Below, one piece after another: positions 1 through 6,093 of a stretch of DNA of 18,360 bases. A program made the translations under genes and the position numbers. The notes beneath the pieces are model-generated. The model saw only the letters and a program-made list of their open reading frames with translations. It was not told the DNA's origin and did not search any database. Origin of the DNA: RGIG5952 sp045603485 (lineage in GTDB: Bacteria > Verrucomicrobiota > Kiritimatiellia > RFP12 > JAAYLN01); contig JAZUMF010000024.1 in the NCBI GenBank assembly GCA_045603485.1, positions 1 to 18,360 of the forward strand. Direction: 5' to 3'. How positions within the stretch are numbered: position 1 is the stretch's first letter; every line of letters begins with the position of its first letter.

Positions 1-265
1 CATAATGGTAATGAAATATTAGTCGAAACCTCAGTGTCTAAATAATTAGGCAATGGCAAAGTATTGTATATAACCTTGTCTGCAAAGAGATTTGATAATG
101 AAAATAGCATTGCAAAAATTAGAAGCCATTGGTTCATACACAAATTGTATAACAATGACTTGTAATTTGCAAGTCGAAGATGAAAAGGACTGTCAACTGA
201 AAAAGTTTTACCGCAAAGAACGCAGAGATTTTGTGATATCGACTATTTATTGTGTTAGTATAGTG

Positions 266-354
266 AGGTTTTGTTGTTGTGTCAAGTGAAATTGTCTGAC
301 ACTTAAAGGGTTAGGTTTTGTTGTTATGTCAAGTGTAATTGTCTGACACTTAAA
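266..354. repeat. Two 42-bp direct repeats, each with an internal dyad
   Basis: Copies lie at 266-307 and 313-354, 47 bp apart start to start, and differ at only two or three positions. Each copy contains TGTCA-N12-TGACA (280-301 and 327-348), overlapped by an AAGTG/CACTT dyad. Two near-identical operator-like dyads about four and a half helical turns apart could bind a dimeric regulator. They could equally be a short dispersed intergenic repeat. The copy number elsewhere in the genome, which I cannot see, would separate the two readings. Confidence 0.7.
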
Positions 355-419
355 AGTGATTACGCTACTTGGAGAAGAGGAGATTGGGAGATGGGAAGTT
401 TTACCGCGTGAAAAACTGT

Positions 420-458
420 CAAACTCGCAAACTATCAAACTGCTCCTACTTGCAAACT
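420..458. repeat. CAAACT microrepeat
   Basis: CAAACT occurs at 420-425, 428-433 and 436-441 with an exact 8-bp period, and once more at 453-458. It is probably a simple tandem expansion in the spacer. No regulatory role can be read from it. Confidence 0.5.
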
Positions 459-588
459 TTGCTTAAGCTATAGGAAGTTATTGAGTCAAGATTTTGGTAT
501 ATCAAGTCTAGTCCTTCTCGTTTACCCATTGGGTGAAACGCAAAACCAAGGCGAAGCCCCCAATTTTATTGCGTCAAACGGAGATTTT

Positions 589-642
589 ATGCTTACAACT
601 GCCGAATTTAGATTTAAGGCACACCCTTACATGGTCGTGTAG
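589..642 (+). CDS. Candidate 17-aa leader peptide
   Basis: An ATG at 589 is preceded by GGAG (580-583) with a 5-nt gap, a good ribosome-binding site. It opens a 17-codon frame (MLTTAEFRFKAHPYMVV) whose TAG stop (640-642) falls at the start of the right arm of the terminator hairpin. A translated short ORF that ends inside a terminator stem is the geometry of leader-peptide attenuation. There is no run of one amino acid's codons that would name a signal. It may be a chance frame, and its coding status rests only on the ribosome-binding site and position. Confidence 0.25.
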   Translation: MLTTAEFRFKAHPYMVV

Positions 643-658
643 GGTGTGCCTTTGTTTT
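616..658 (+). terminator. Intrinsic (Rho-independent) terminator
   Basis: A perfect 12-bp stem, AAGGCACACCCT (616-627) with AGGGTGTGCCTT (641-652), is followed by TTGTTTT. Three further pairs (ACA 629-631 with TGT 638-640) can extend it past one bulged T. The GC-rich stem and the T-rich tail on the plus strand indicate termination of plus-strand transcription coming from upstream. This insulates the sigma factor gene from read-through, or attenuates it. Confidence 0.75.
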
Positions 659-674
659 GGACTTCTTTTGGGAT

Positions 675-703
675 TTGCCGAAAAAAAGCCAAAAGCATAT
701 AAT
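675..703 (+). promoter_or_regulatory. Sigma-70-like promoter of the sigma factor gene
   Basis: TTGCCG (675-680) is followed by a 17-bp spacer and a perfect TATAAT (698-703). The predicted transcription start is near 710, about 25 nt before the sigma factor ATG at 735. The promoter lies after the terminator at 616-652, so the sigma gene can be transcribed independently. The ECF-type box seen at 1259 and 2017 is absent here, so simple auto-activation is not indicated. Confidence 0.55.
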
Positions 704-734
704 ATATACACTTCGAGGTTTATGGCTATAAAGT

Positions 735-1241
735 ATGAATAAGGTTGATATAGAGTCTCTTTATCAGAGATTGGCTCCAAAGTTGACGAACTATCTCGTT
801 GCCAATGGTACAGCGTATGCTGCAGCATGCGATATCGTTCAAGAGACATTTCTTCGTATTTGGAAGATGCGTGATAACCTTGAGTCCGATGAAGCAAGGG
901 TTTCGGGACTTGTTTATACGATCGCCCGTAATCTTCGCGCCGATTCCTTCCGTCATGACAAATTTGTGACTTTTCGAGAAAAAATTCAAGATTACGAGCT
1001 TGTTTCTGATGAAACGCAGTCAAAGGTGAGCGATTCGGCATACTTAAAGGGAAGGATTATGAAGGCATTGGATGACCTTCCGCCGTTATTGCGAGAGGCA
1101 TTTCTGCTTTTTCAGGTTTCAGAGCTTTCAATTCGCGAGATTTCTCTTCAGCTTGGTATCGGTGAGTCGCTTGTCAAGGTTCGTATCTTTCGCGCTAAAC
1201 AAAAACTTAGGGAGTCGCTTGGCGATTTGGATATTTTATAA
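735..1241 (+). CDS. ECF-type RNA polymerase sigma factor
   Basis: The 168-aa product has the two-domain layout of extracytoplasmic-function sigma factors. Region 2 (about residues 5-75) contains the core-binding DIVQETFLRIW segment (33-43) and a -10-recognition helix ending in ARNLRADSFR. A short linker leads to region 4 (about 112-160), with DDLPPLLREAF followed by a helix-turn-helix around SIREISLQLGIGESLVKVRI that reads the -35 element. Length is normal for the family. It is the first gene of the cluster, and a matching ECF-type promoter begins 18 nt behind its stop. HrpL and BtrS are known ECF sigmas that control T3S genes, so the same role is inferred here. No membrane anti-sigma gene follows. 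The ATG at 735 overlaps a 6-codon ORF (722-742) and has no well-spaced Shine-Dalgarno of its own. Confidence 0.92.
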   Translation: MNKVDIESLYQRLAPKLTNYLVANGTAYAAACDIVQETFLRIWKMRDNLESDEARVSGLVYTIARNLRADSFRHDKFVTFREKIQDYELVSDETQSKVSDSAYLKGRIMKALDDLPPLLREAFLLFQVSELSIREISLQLGIGESLVKVRIFRAKQKLRESLGDLDIL

Positions 1242-1258
1242 TTTTCACCAAAATTTTT

Positions 1259-1284
1259 TGTAACCTTTTTTGAAATGATTCGTA
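1259..1284 (+). promoter_or_regulatory. ECF-type promoter, copy 1 (TGTAAC-N16-CGTA)
   Basis: TGTAAC (1259-1264), a 16-bp spacer and CGTA (1281-1284) match the architecture of ECF promoters such as the Bacillus SigW type (TGAAAC-N16-CGTA). The start point would be near 1291, giving a very short leader before the ribosome-binding site AGGGGG (1294-1299) and the ATG at 1307. An identical box with the same spacing occurs at 2017-2042. Both continue into a T-run after the -35 element. Control by the sigma factor encoded just upstream is inference. Confidence 0.65.
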
Positions 1285-1306
1285 TCCTAATTCAGGGGGA
1301 TGATGC

Positions 1307-1582
1307 ATGAATATAGATTTATCGAGAATAATAGCCAATCGCGGCCTTGGCGCTTTAGACGCAAGCGCTGATGTAAAGAACGCAAAAAATTCCGAAAATA
1401 GCGTTAAGCCGCTTTTTTCAGATTCGCTTACTATTCAGGAACGGGAGAATTTTCAAATCAACGATGTTAATGATGTTGACATGGATGAGATTGAGAAGGA
1501 TATCGTCCGTGACGATAAATTGGGAAAGCTGTTGTCATCGCATTTAGATTGGCAGCCGCCGGAGATGCCTAAGTTTATTTAA
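1307..1582 (+). CDS. Small acidic protein of unknown function
   Basis: The product is 91 aa, acidic and without a signal peptide or membrane segment. It has a polar, probably disordered first half, a strongly acidic middle (about residues 48-66, rich in Asp and Glu) and an amphipathic end finishing in DWQPPEMPKFI. I do not recognise a family. The start at 1307 is chosen because AGGGGG (1294-1299) lies 7 nt before it. The ATGs at 1300 and 1303 open only a short out-of-frame peptide. It is the first gene after the ECF-type promoter and is followed after 19 nt by another small gene, so it should be coexpressed with the secretion genes. Possible roles are a secreted component, a small chaperone or a cytosolic regulator of the sigma factor. 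None of these is shown by the sequence. Confidence 0.75.
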   Translation: MNIDLSRIIANRGLGALDASADVKNAKNSENSVKPLFSDSLTIQERENFQINDVNDVDMDEIEKDIVRDDKLGKLLSSHLDWQPPEMPKFI

Positions 1583-1601
1583 TTTTTTGGAGATTTGCAA
1601 A

Positions 1602-2021
1602 ATGGACTCAAAGTCTAAAATGCTCGAGGATACTGAAGCATATCTTGCGAAAATCCGCAAAACAATTTCAGACTCGCGCAGTCTTGTCGAGTCGGCTCGT
1701 TTAAGGATGGCCGAGACCGATCGAATGCTTGAAGGTCAGGGATTGACTCGCGAACAGGTGATGGAATTTTCCTTTACAGATGAGCAGAAAAAGGCTGTAA
1801 ACGCTCAACTTGCGAGCAGGGGATTGCCATTATTGGATGAAACAGATGACGACAAGGTCGAATATTCAGCACGAGGTGGCTCCGATTCTGCAACAGAAAG
1901 CGAATCCTTCAAAAGCCCTGCCAGTGAAGCCAGTGCCAATTTTACCGCCGGAGATGGTGATGGAACCGTAGAAAACCGCAAGCGTAAATTTAATGTTATG
2001 ATGCAGCAGTTCAGAATGTAA
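1602..2021 (+). CDS. Small helical protein of unknown function
   Basis: The product is 139 aa from the ATG at 1602, which has GGAG (1589-1592) at 9-nt spacing. An in-frame TTG at 1587 is a poorer start because it overlaps this site. Residues 1 to about 75 are predicted helical and charged, with a heptad-like pattern. Residues about 80-120 are Ser/Ala/Glu/Asp-rich and look disordered. The C-terminus is short and basic. No signal peptide or membrane segment is present. The small size and helical, low-complexity character would suit a secreted or chaperone-like T3S accessory protein, but I recognise no family. The stop codon TAA (2019-2021) lies inside the -35 hexamer of the second ECF-type promoter. 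Confidence 0.75.
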   Translation: MDSKSKMLEDTEAYLAKIRKTISDSRSLVESARLRMAETDRMLEGQGLTREQVMEFSFTDEQKKAVNAQLASRGLPLLDETDDDKVEYSARGGSDSATESESFKSPASEASANFTAGDGDGTVENRKRKFNVMMQQFRM

Positions 2022-2042
2022 CTTTTTACAGGTTCATGCGTA
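2017..2042 (+). promoter_or_regulatory. ECF-type promoter, copy 2 (TGTAAC-N16-CGTA)
   Basis: TGTAAC (2017-2022), exactly 16 bp, then CGTA (2039-2042). This is the same hexamer, spacer length and tetramer as at 1259-1284. It stands before the coiled-coil protein gene at 2088, with an expected leader of about 40 nt containing AAGGAG (2075-2080). Both copies are immediately upstream of genes in the same cluster as an ECF sigma factor, which makes chance recurrence unlikely. Confidence 0.65.
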
Positions 2043-2087
2043 GACAAAGTAAGTGGTTCATCAAGAAGAAAGAAAAGGAGAACGAAA

Positions 2088-3014
2088 ATGGATGTGCAAT
2101 TAAATACCTCTTCAATTAAGAATTTAGCTTCAGTAGCAGAGGCTATGAAGAGTGGTGCGGCTATTGCGAATGATGCTGTGCCGATTCTTTCACCCGAGAA
2201 TATCAGGATTTCCAGAGCTTCTGCAGATCTTGAATCTTTACTTTCAAAGCTCCTTATGGAGACGAACGAGGCTAAGCTCAACGCCGCCCGCTCACGCCTT
2301 GCAAGCGCGCTTGAGCAGCTTACGGATCTGAACGAGTCAGAAAAGGAAACCGTTGAGGAGATGTGTGAGCTTGCGAAAGATCAGGCTCAGGTTGAAGAGA
2401 GGCTTAAATCGAAGGGGGACGAGCTTAATTCAGCGACAAAGGAATTGGATAGCGCTGAAAAATCCCTTGATTCCGCTAAAGCCGATCTCGCCGCGGCAGA
2501 GAAAACCCAATCCGCGGCGGAAGCAAGGTACAAGGCTGCAAAGAAAGCTCTTGACGATTACACCAACTCCGGTGTTCCACAGGATCCAACGCAAATCGCT
2601 TCGCTTAACGCCGACATTTCAGCGGCAAAGCGGTCTCTCGATTCTGCCACGGCTAAAGTCGATGCCGCAGCTGGTAAGGTCGCTTCAGCCGAAAAGCGTC
2701 TGGAAGAGGCTTCTAGCGCATACGATTCGGTTAAAAAAGCCTATGATGCGATCGACGGTGAGCTCTCATCTCTTCAAACGAAGTTTGAAAGTCTTCTTGA
2801 TTCATTGGATGCGTCAAGCCTTACAGCTTTGCGTGAGGCGATTCGTCTTGATGCCGGAGATATCGATCATCTTCATGATGAAATCGAAAAGGACGACAAG
2901 AAGCATGAACTTTCGTCAATAAAAACGGTTGAGGATGTCATTGCCGATGCGCTTGATCGTTTGGACGGTAAAATGGTCGACGAGGTGACCGATAGGCATT
3001 TGGACCATATTTAG
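2088..3014 (+). CDS. Soluble coiled-coil protein resembling the IpaB/SipB N-terminal domain
   Basis: The 308-aa product is Ala-, Lys-, Asp- and Glu-rich and has no membrane segment or signal peptide. A short polar N-terminus leads to a helix with LESLLSKLL (48-56). Two long heptad-rich helices follow (about 60-160 and 170-245), separated by a turn containing Asp-Pro (166-167). The C-terminal 60 residues are acidic and helical. The LLxKLL start, Ala-rich antiparallel coil and DP turn resemble the N-terminal coiled-coil domain of IpaB/SipB translocators as I remember it. Here it is a separate protein without the pore-forming part. The next genes are a class II chaperone and both translocators, so it also occupies the place of the tip gene lcrV in the Yersinia operon order. 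A secreted T3S tip or translocon accessory role is inferred. Ribosome-binding site AAGGAG (2075-2080) fixes the start. Confidence 0.8.
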   Translation: MDVQLNTSSIKNLASVAEAMKSGAAIANDAVPILSPENIRISRASADLESLLSKLLMETNEAKLNAARSRLASALEQLTDLNESEKETVEEMCELAKDQAQVEERLKSKGDELNSATKELDSAEKSLDSAKADLAAAEKTQSAAEARYKAAKKALDDYTNSGVPQDPTQIASLNADISAAKRSLDSATAKVDAAAGKVASAEKRLEEASSAYDSVKKAYDAIDGELSSLQTKFESLLDSLDASSLTALREAIRLDAGDIDHLHDEIEKDDKKHELSSIKTVEDVIADALDRLDGKMVDEVTDRHLDHI

Positions 3015-3028
3015 GATTTTGTTATAAT
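3000..3028 (+). promoter_or_regulatory. Possible internal sigma-70-like promoter before the chaperone-translocator genes
   Basis: TTGGAC (3000-3005), a 17-bp spacer and a perfect TATAAT (3023-3028) overlap the end of the preceding gene. The -35 match is only partial. If real, it would give housekeeping-level expression of the translocator chaperone and translocators, independent of the ECF-type boxes upstream. Confidence 0.35.
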
Positions 3029-3061
3029 CTAATAAACAACATTTTCAAGGAGTTAACTATC

Positions 3062-3532
3062 ATGGAAATCAGCAGAGAAAAGATTGAAGAAGCAGCCAAG
3101 AAGATTGCGGGAGATATGACGACCGTTCGCGAGCTTAAGGGTATCACAGATGCCGAGATGGAGGCTGTTTATTCGCTTGGCTTCAATTTCTATCAGACCG
3201 GTAATATCGAGAATGCCGAGAAGGTCTTCAAGTTCCTCGTTATTTTCGATCATTTCGAACCGAAGTACTGGATTGGTCTGGGCGCTGTTCTTCAGGTTAA
3301 GAAGGCATTTGACGGTGCAATTACCGCTTATGCCTACGCGTCATTCCTGGATATTCACAATCCAAAGCCTCAGTATCACGCCGCCGAATGCTATCTTGCC
3401 AAGGGCGACCGCGCCAATGCGCTTTCTTCGATTGCCGCATTGGAAGCCTTTGCCCCGGAGAATACCGATATCGGCCGCGAATACCGCGCCAAGGCTACTG
3501 AACTTAAGAAACTAATTGAAGGTTCAAAATAG
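3062..3532 (+). CDS. sycD: SycD/LcrH/IpgC-type class II T3S chaperone
   Basis: The 156-aa protein is a cytosolic TPR chaperone for the two hydrophobic translocators, keeping them soluble and unpaired until secretion. Diagnostic features: a charged N-terminal helix, then three consecutive TPR-like repeats at about residues 35-68, 69-102 and 103-136. These contain YSLGFNFYQTGNIENAEKVF, the DHFEPKYWIGLGAVLQ segment, and HNPKPQYHAAECYLAKGD, which correspond to the classical LcrH/SycD motifs (FNxYQ-G, DHYDxRFxxGLGAxxQ, PxxxFHAAECLLxKG). Length is typical. Ribosome-binding site AAGGAG (3047-3052) lies 9 nt before the ATG. It directly precedes both translocator genes, the standard order. The N-terminal part of Yersinia SycD/LcrH also takes part in regulation, and whether that holds here is unknown. 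Confidence 0.95.
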   Translation: MEISREKIEEAAKKIAGDMTTVRELKGITDAEMEAVYSLGFNFYQTGNIENAEKVFKFLVIFDHFEPKYWIGLGAVLQVKKAFDGAITAYAYASFLDIHNPKPQYHAAECYLAKGDRANALSSIAALEAFAPENTDIGREYRAKATELKKLIEGSK

Positions 3533-3548
3533 AGTATGGAGGTGTTGC

Positions 3549-4625
3549 ATGAGTGATATACCCGGAATCAACGAAAGAGCGCCGCAGCGTCCAGTTTATG
3601 TAAACCAAGTGGCCGATATGGCCAAAGCGCTTGGTCTTACTGAGGATTCGCAGGTTCTCGCCAAGGAAATCGCAGGACTTCTTGCGAGCCAGCCCAATGT
3701 CCGCGTGCAGAACTCCGCATCGGCGTCGCTGCCGGGAGAAGTCGGTACTGCGAAGGGACCCACGGGCGCGCCTGCGCTTGACAATCCCGATGATGCCAAG
3801 CAGAAGGAAGTGAATCTTGAAAAGCTTATTTCCTATCTCCAGCTTGAGACCGACAAGCATCAGGCCGAGCTTGCCAAGGATCGCATTGAGCTTCAAAAGA
3901 GCAGTATGGATCAGCGTCATGCCGAGCAGATAAAAAAGATCAACGAATCGCTTGAGCAGATGGACAAGGCTGCAAAAGCCAGCCTTTTTACCCGTATTTT
4001 CGGGTGGCTTATGGCGGCGGTTTCTGTTGTTATTGCTGTTGCTGCCTGTGTGGCAACAGGCGGTGTTGCTGTGGGTGCGGTTGCCGGTGCTGTGGTTGCC
4101 GTCGGAATGTGCGTGTTGAGTGAGACTGGAGCTATAGATAAATTAACAGAAAAATTGGTTGATGCGCTGAAAGATATGGGTTTGAGCGATCAGGCCGCAC
4201 AGATTATCGCCGCAGTCGCCGTGGCTGCTGCAATGATCCTCATATCTCTTGGAGCCGGGTTTGGCGGAAATGCGATTCAGGGACTTGTCAAGGGTGCTTC
4301 GCAGGCTGCTGTCACTACGGCAATGGCAACCGCCAAGTCAATTCAGAGCGGTGCACAGTTTCTAGCCGGTACTCTCGGTGTAGGTACCACTATCGCTGGA
4401 GGAGTCGCGGCAGCTGAGAATTACAAGGCGGGGATGCTTAAGGCTGAGACAATGGAGATGAACAAGTTTCTTGCTGTCATGCAGCAGCGGCTTGAGGAGA
4501 GCCAAGAGGAACTGGAGCGGATCTTAAGCCAGATTCAGAATGTCTACACAGACATTTCGGCGATCATCAACTCTTCGATCGATACCGAAAACGAAATCGC
4601 CAACAAGATCGGCCAGATGGCTTGA
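3549..4625 (+). CDS. sctE: Major hydrophobic T3S translocator (YopB/IpaB family, SctE)
   Basis: The 358-aa protein should insert into the host membrane and form the translocation pore together with the product of 4645. From N to C: a polar N-terminus with the expected secretion signal and chaperone-binding region, a coiled coil (about 85-142), a long hydrophobic hairpin (about 153-190) rich in Ala, Val and Gly, an amphipathic stretch (195-215), a second hydrophobic helix (about 216-238), a Gly/Ala-rich part (240-300) and a C-terminal coiled coil (about 305-345). This two-helix-plus-flanking-coils layout is that of YopB, SipB and IpaB. The start at 3549 has GGAGG (3538-3542) at 6-nt spacing. 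An upstream in-frame TTG at 3516 overlaps the chaperone gene and is not needed. Sequence identity to known members is probably low. Confidence 0.9.
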   Translation: MSDIPGINERAPQRPVYVNQVADMAKALGLTEDSQVLAKEIAGLLASQPNVRVQNSASASLPGEVGTAKGPTGAPALDNPDDAKQKEVNLEKLISYLQLETDKHQAELAKDRIELQKSSMDQRHAEQIKKINESLEQMDKAAKASLFTRIFGWLMAAVSVVIAVAACVATGGVAVGAVAGAVVAVGMCVLSETGAIDKLTEKLVDALKDMGLSDQAAQIIAAVAVAAAMILISLGAGFGGNAIQGLVKGASQAAVTTAMATAKSIQSGAQFLAGTLGVGTTIAGGVAAAENYKAGMLKAETMEMNKFLAVMQQRLEESQEELERILSQIQNVYTDISAIINSSIDTENEIANKIGQMA

Positions 4626-4644
4626 GCGGAAAGGGCTTTTTAAT

Positions 4645-6081
4645 ATGAATGTCAGTCTAAACACTGTAAACCAGAATCTCTCAGCTAGGTGGGATAACGC
4701 GCTGGAGGCTCTCAAATCGGCGGATAGCGTCAACAATGTCTCCTTCAACGCCGAGACGCGCGCGCTTGTCTTTTCGGTGAATAACGGCGATACCGTGCGT
4801 TCCGTGTCGCTCTCGATGCCCGAGCTGGATGTGCCGCAGGCGGCAGACGACAACTGCCAAATCGCTTCGCTTTGCGCGAAACTCGGTACCGGCAATCTTA
4901 TGAATCTTTCACCGGCGCAAGTCGAGACCGTCTGCAAGAATCTTACAAACGCACTTAAGGCGTATGCCGATGCGCTGGCTGCGGGCGGCGCTTCGGGGGT
5001 CGATACGAGCGGTGACTCGAAGAGCGTCATGTTCGACATTTATGCGCTTATGGCGCTTCTTGTCGAGTCCGGGCAGAAGATGCGCGATGCTGCGCGTGAT
5101 GTGCGCCAAGCTCAAAATGCTCAAGTTCAGAAAAGTATTCAAAATCAAGCAGATATGCAGCGTTCTGCAGCTATGACAGGTCTTATTTGCAGTGTTGTTG
5201 TATGTGCGATTCAGGTAGGAATGCAGGTTGTAAATCTGACCTATCAAGGCAAGGGATTCGGCAAGCAGATGGATGCCCAAAAAATGTCAGGATTGGAGAA
5301 TGCCAAGTCCGAATTGAAGATGGCGGAGCTTCAATGCAAGCCGCAAGATGCTCAAGCAAATCTTGATAAGATTTCACAAAAAATTGCCCCCGACGCTAAA
5401 AACAATGTTGAAAGCACCTTTAACGATTCACAATCGACAAAAGCCGAAATCGGTGAACTTAAAGCAAAGATAGATGAGTTTGACAGATTGCAGTCATTGA
5501 AGGATAAAGGTGCTCAACTCAGCCCTGAACAACAAACCGCCTACGACAGTCTCAATGCGGAAATTCTTGATGTAAAGACTGCATTTGCAGACAAGCAGTT
5601 GTTACTTCGCACGCAGGTAAAGAGCGAACTTGCCGACATCCGCAATAACCCTGCATCAACTCCAGATGAGATTGCGTATGCCGAAGCGTTTGCTGCTAAT
5701 GAAATAGCCCAAAACTCAACGCCACAACAGCTTGCGGATGATTTGTCGGTTGCGAGGGCTAATTATGATCAGGCGAAAATGGTTATGCAGAACGATGTAA
5801 GATATATGGATGGTGTACACATAGAGAACCGTGCGCGCATGTTTGGCGATTTGATAACCGCAATAGGCAGTGTTGTGCAGGGATGTGTTTCCAGTATGAC
5901 GCAGATGATGAATGCAGAGGCCACTGAAGACAGCGCCGAGCAGCAGCAGGCTCAGGAAATGCTCGATCAGGCGAAGGATTTATTCTCGCAATGCCAAAGC
6001 CTTATAGATTCAGTCGTGCAGCTTATGCAAGCGGTTCTTCAGGCAGAGGTGCAATCGATGCGCGATGCGATTCAAGCATAA
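4645..6081 (+). CDS. sctB: Minor hydrophobic T3S translocator (YopD/IpaC/EspB family, SctB)
   Basis: The 478-aa protein is the second pore subunit. A polar N-terminal half precedes DIYALMALLVESGQKMRDAA and a helical stretch leading into the only clear membrane segment (about residues 176-198), the arrangement seen in YopD, IpaC and EspB. A long Gln/Ala/Lys-rich helical region follows (about 205-400). The C-terminus ends with a Met/Gln/Ala-rich helix pair around MFGDLITAIGSVVQ, as in family members. It is longer than YopD or IpaC, mainly because of the middle helical region. The ATG at 4645 has GGAAAGGG (4628-4634 area) upstream, and an open frame extending back to 4540 lies within sctE and is rejected. 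It starts 19 nt after the sctE stop, so the two pore subunits are probably cotranslated. Confidence 0.85.
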   Translation: MNVSLNTVNQNLSARWDNALEALKSADSVNNVSFNAETRALVFSVNNGDTVRSVSLSMPELDVPQAADDNCQIASLCAKLGTGNLMNLSPAQVETVCKNLTNALKAYADALAAGGASGVDTSGDSKSVMFDIYALMALLVESGQKMRDAARDVRQAQNAQVQKSIQNQADMQRSAAMTGLICSVVVCAIQVGMQVVNLTYQGKGFGKQMDAQKMSGLENAKSELKMAELQCKPQDAQANLDKISQKIAPDAKNNVESTFNDSQSTKAEIGELKAKIDEFDRLQSLKDKGAQLSPEQQTAYDSLNAEILDVKTAFADKQLLLRTQVKSELADIRNNPASTPDEIAYAEAFAANEIAQNSTPQQLADDLSVARANYDQAKMVMQNDVRYMDGVHIENRARMFGDLITAIGSVVQGCVSSMTQMMNAEATEDSAEQQQAQEMLDQAKDLFSQCQSLIDSVVQLMQAVLQAEVQSMRDAIQA

Positions 6082-6093
6082 GGGCAAGCGGTG

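Larger units (their letters stand above)
1..504. other. Intergenic region without a convincing gene
   Basis: I find no believable coding region here. A 65-codon plus-strand frame starting near 92 ends in a cysteine-rich, low-complexity tail that runs through the first repeat copy, and it has no family resemblance. The stretch is AT-rich and contains several short symmetric or repeated elements: a dyad ATTGT-ATA-ACAAT (144-156), a dyad GACTTG/CAAGTC (157-175), two 42-bp direct repeats (266-354), the 12-mer AAGTTTTACCGC twice (203-214 and 396-407), and four CAAACT hexamers (420-458). This is typical of a repeat-bearing intergenic spacer at the edge of an acquired gene cluster. The left neighbour is outside the window. 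Confidence 0.6.
511..660 (+). ncRNA. Candidate structured small RNA or attenuator leader
   Basis: The segment has dense potential base pairing and ends in a strong intrinsic terminator (616-652). Hairpin one is CGTTT-ACCC (519-527) with GGGT-G-AAACG (531-540), loop ATT, one bulged G. ACGCAA (538-543) can pair with TTGCGT (569-574), enclosing a small GGC-GAA-GCC hairpin (550-558). These two pairings share bases 538-540, so they are mutually exclusive. A second AAACG (576-580) could replace the first as partner of CGTTT. Competing folds before a terminator would suit an attenuator or riboswitch, but a free small RNA is also possible. I recognise no Rfam family, and no clear promoter is seen upstream. 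Confidence 0.3.

Noticed and set aside
92..289. Plus-strand 65-codon frame near the left edge
   Set aside because: It starts at TTG (or the ATG at 98) without a good ribosome-binding site and ends through the 42-bp repeat with a cysteine-rich tail. Probably not coding.
266..354. CRISPR array
   Set aside because: There are only two copies of 42 bp with a 5-bp gap, and no spacers of 30-40 bp, so this is a direct repeat and not a CRISPR.
574..1041. Minus-strand open frame (155 codons) across the sigma gene start and terminator
   Set aside because: It covers the well-supported ECF sigma gene and a terminator hairpin, and the translation has no family features.
1307..1582. Transmembrane anti-sigma factor partner
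   Set aside because: The product is short, acidic and without any hydrophobic segment, so a classic membrane anti-sigma assignment is not supported.
3516..3548. Upstream TTG start for the major translocator
   Set aside because: It overlaps the chaperone gene end and lacks a ribosome-binding site, whereas the ATG at 3549 has GGAGG at ideal spacing.
4540..4644. N-terminal extension of the minor translocator frame into the preceding gene
   Set aside because: It overlaps about 85 bases of the sctE 3' end, and the extra residues are Arg/Ser-rich and unlike a secretion signal. The ATG at 4645 is better.
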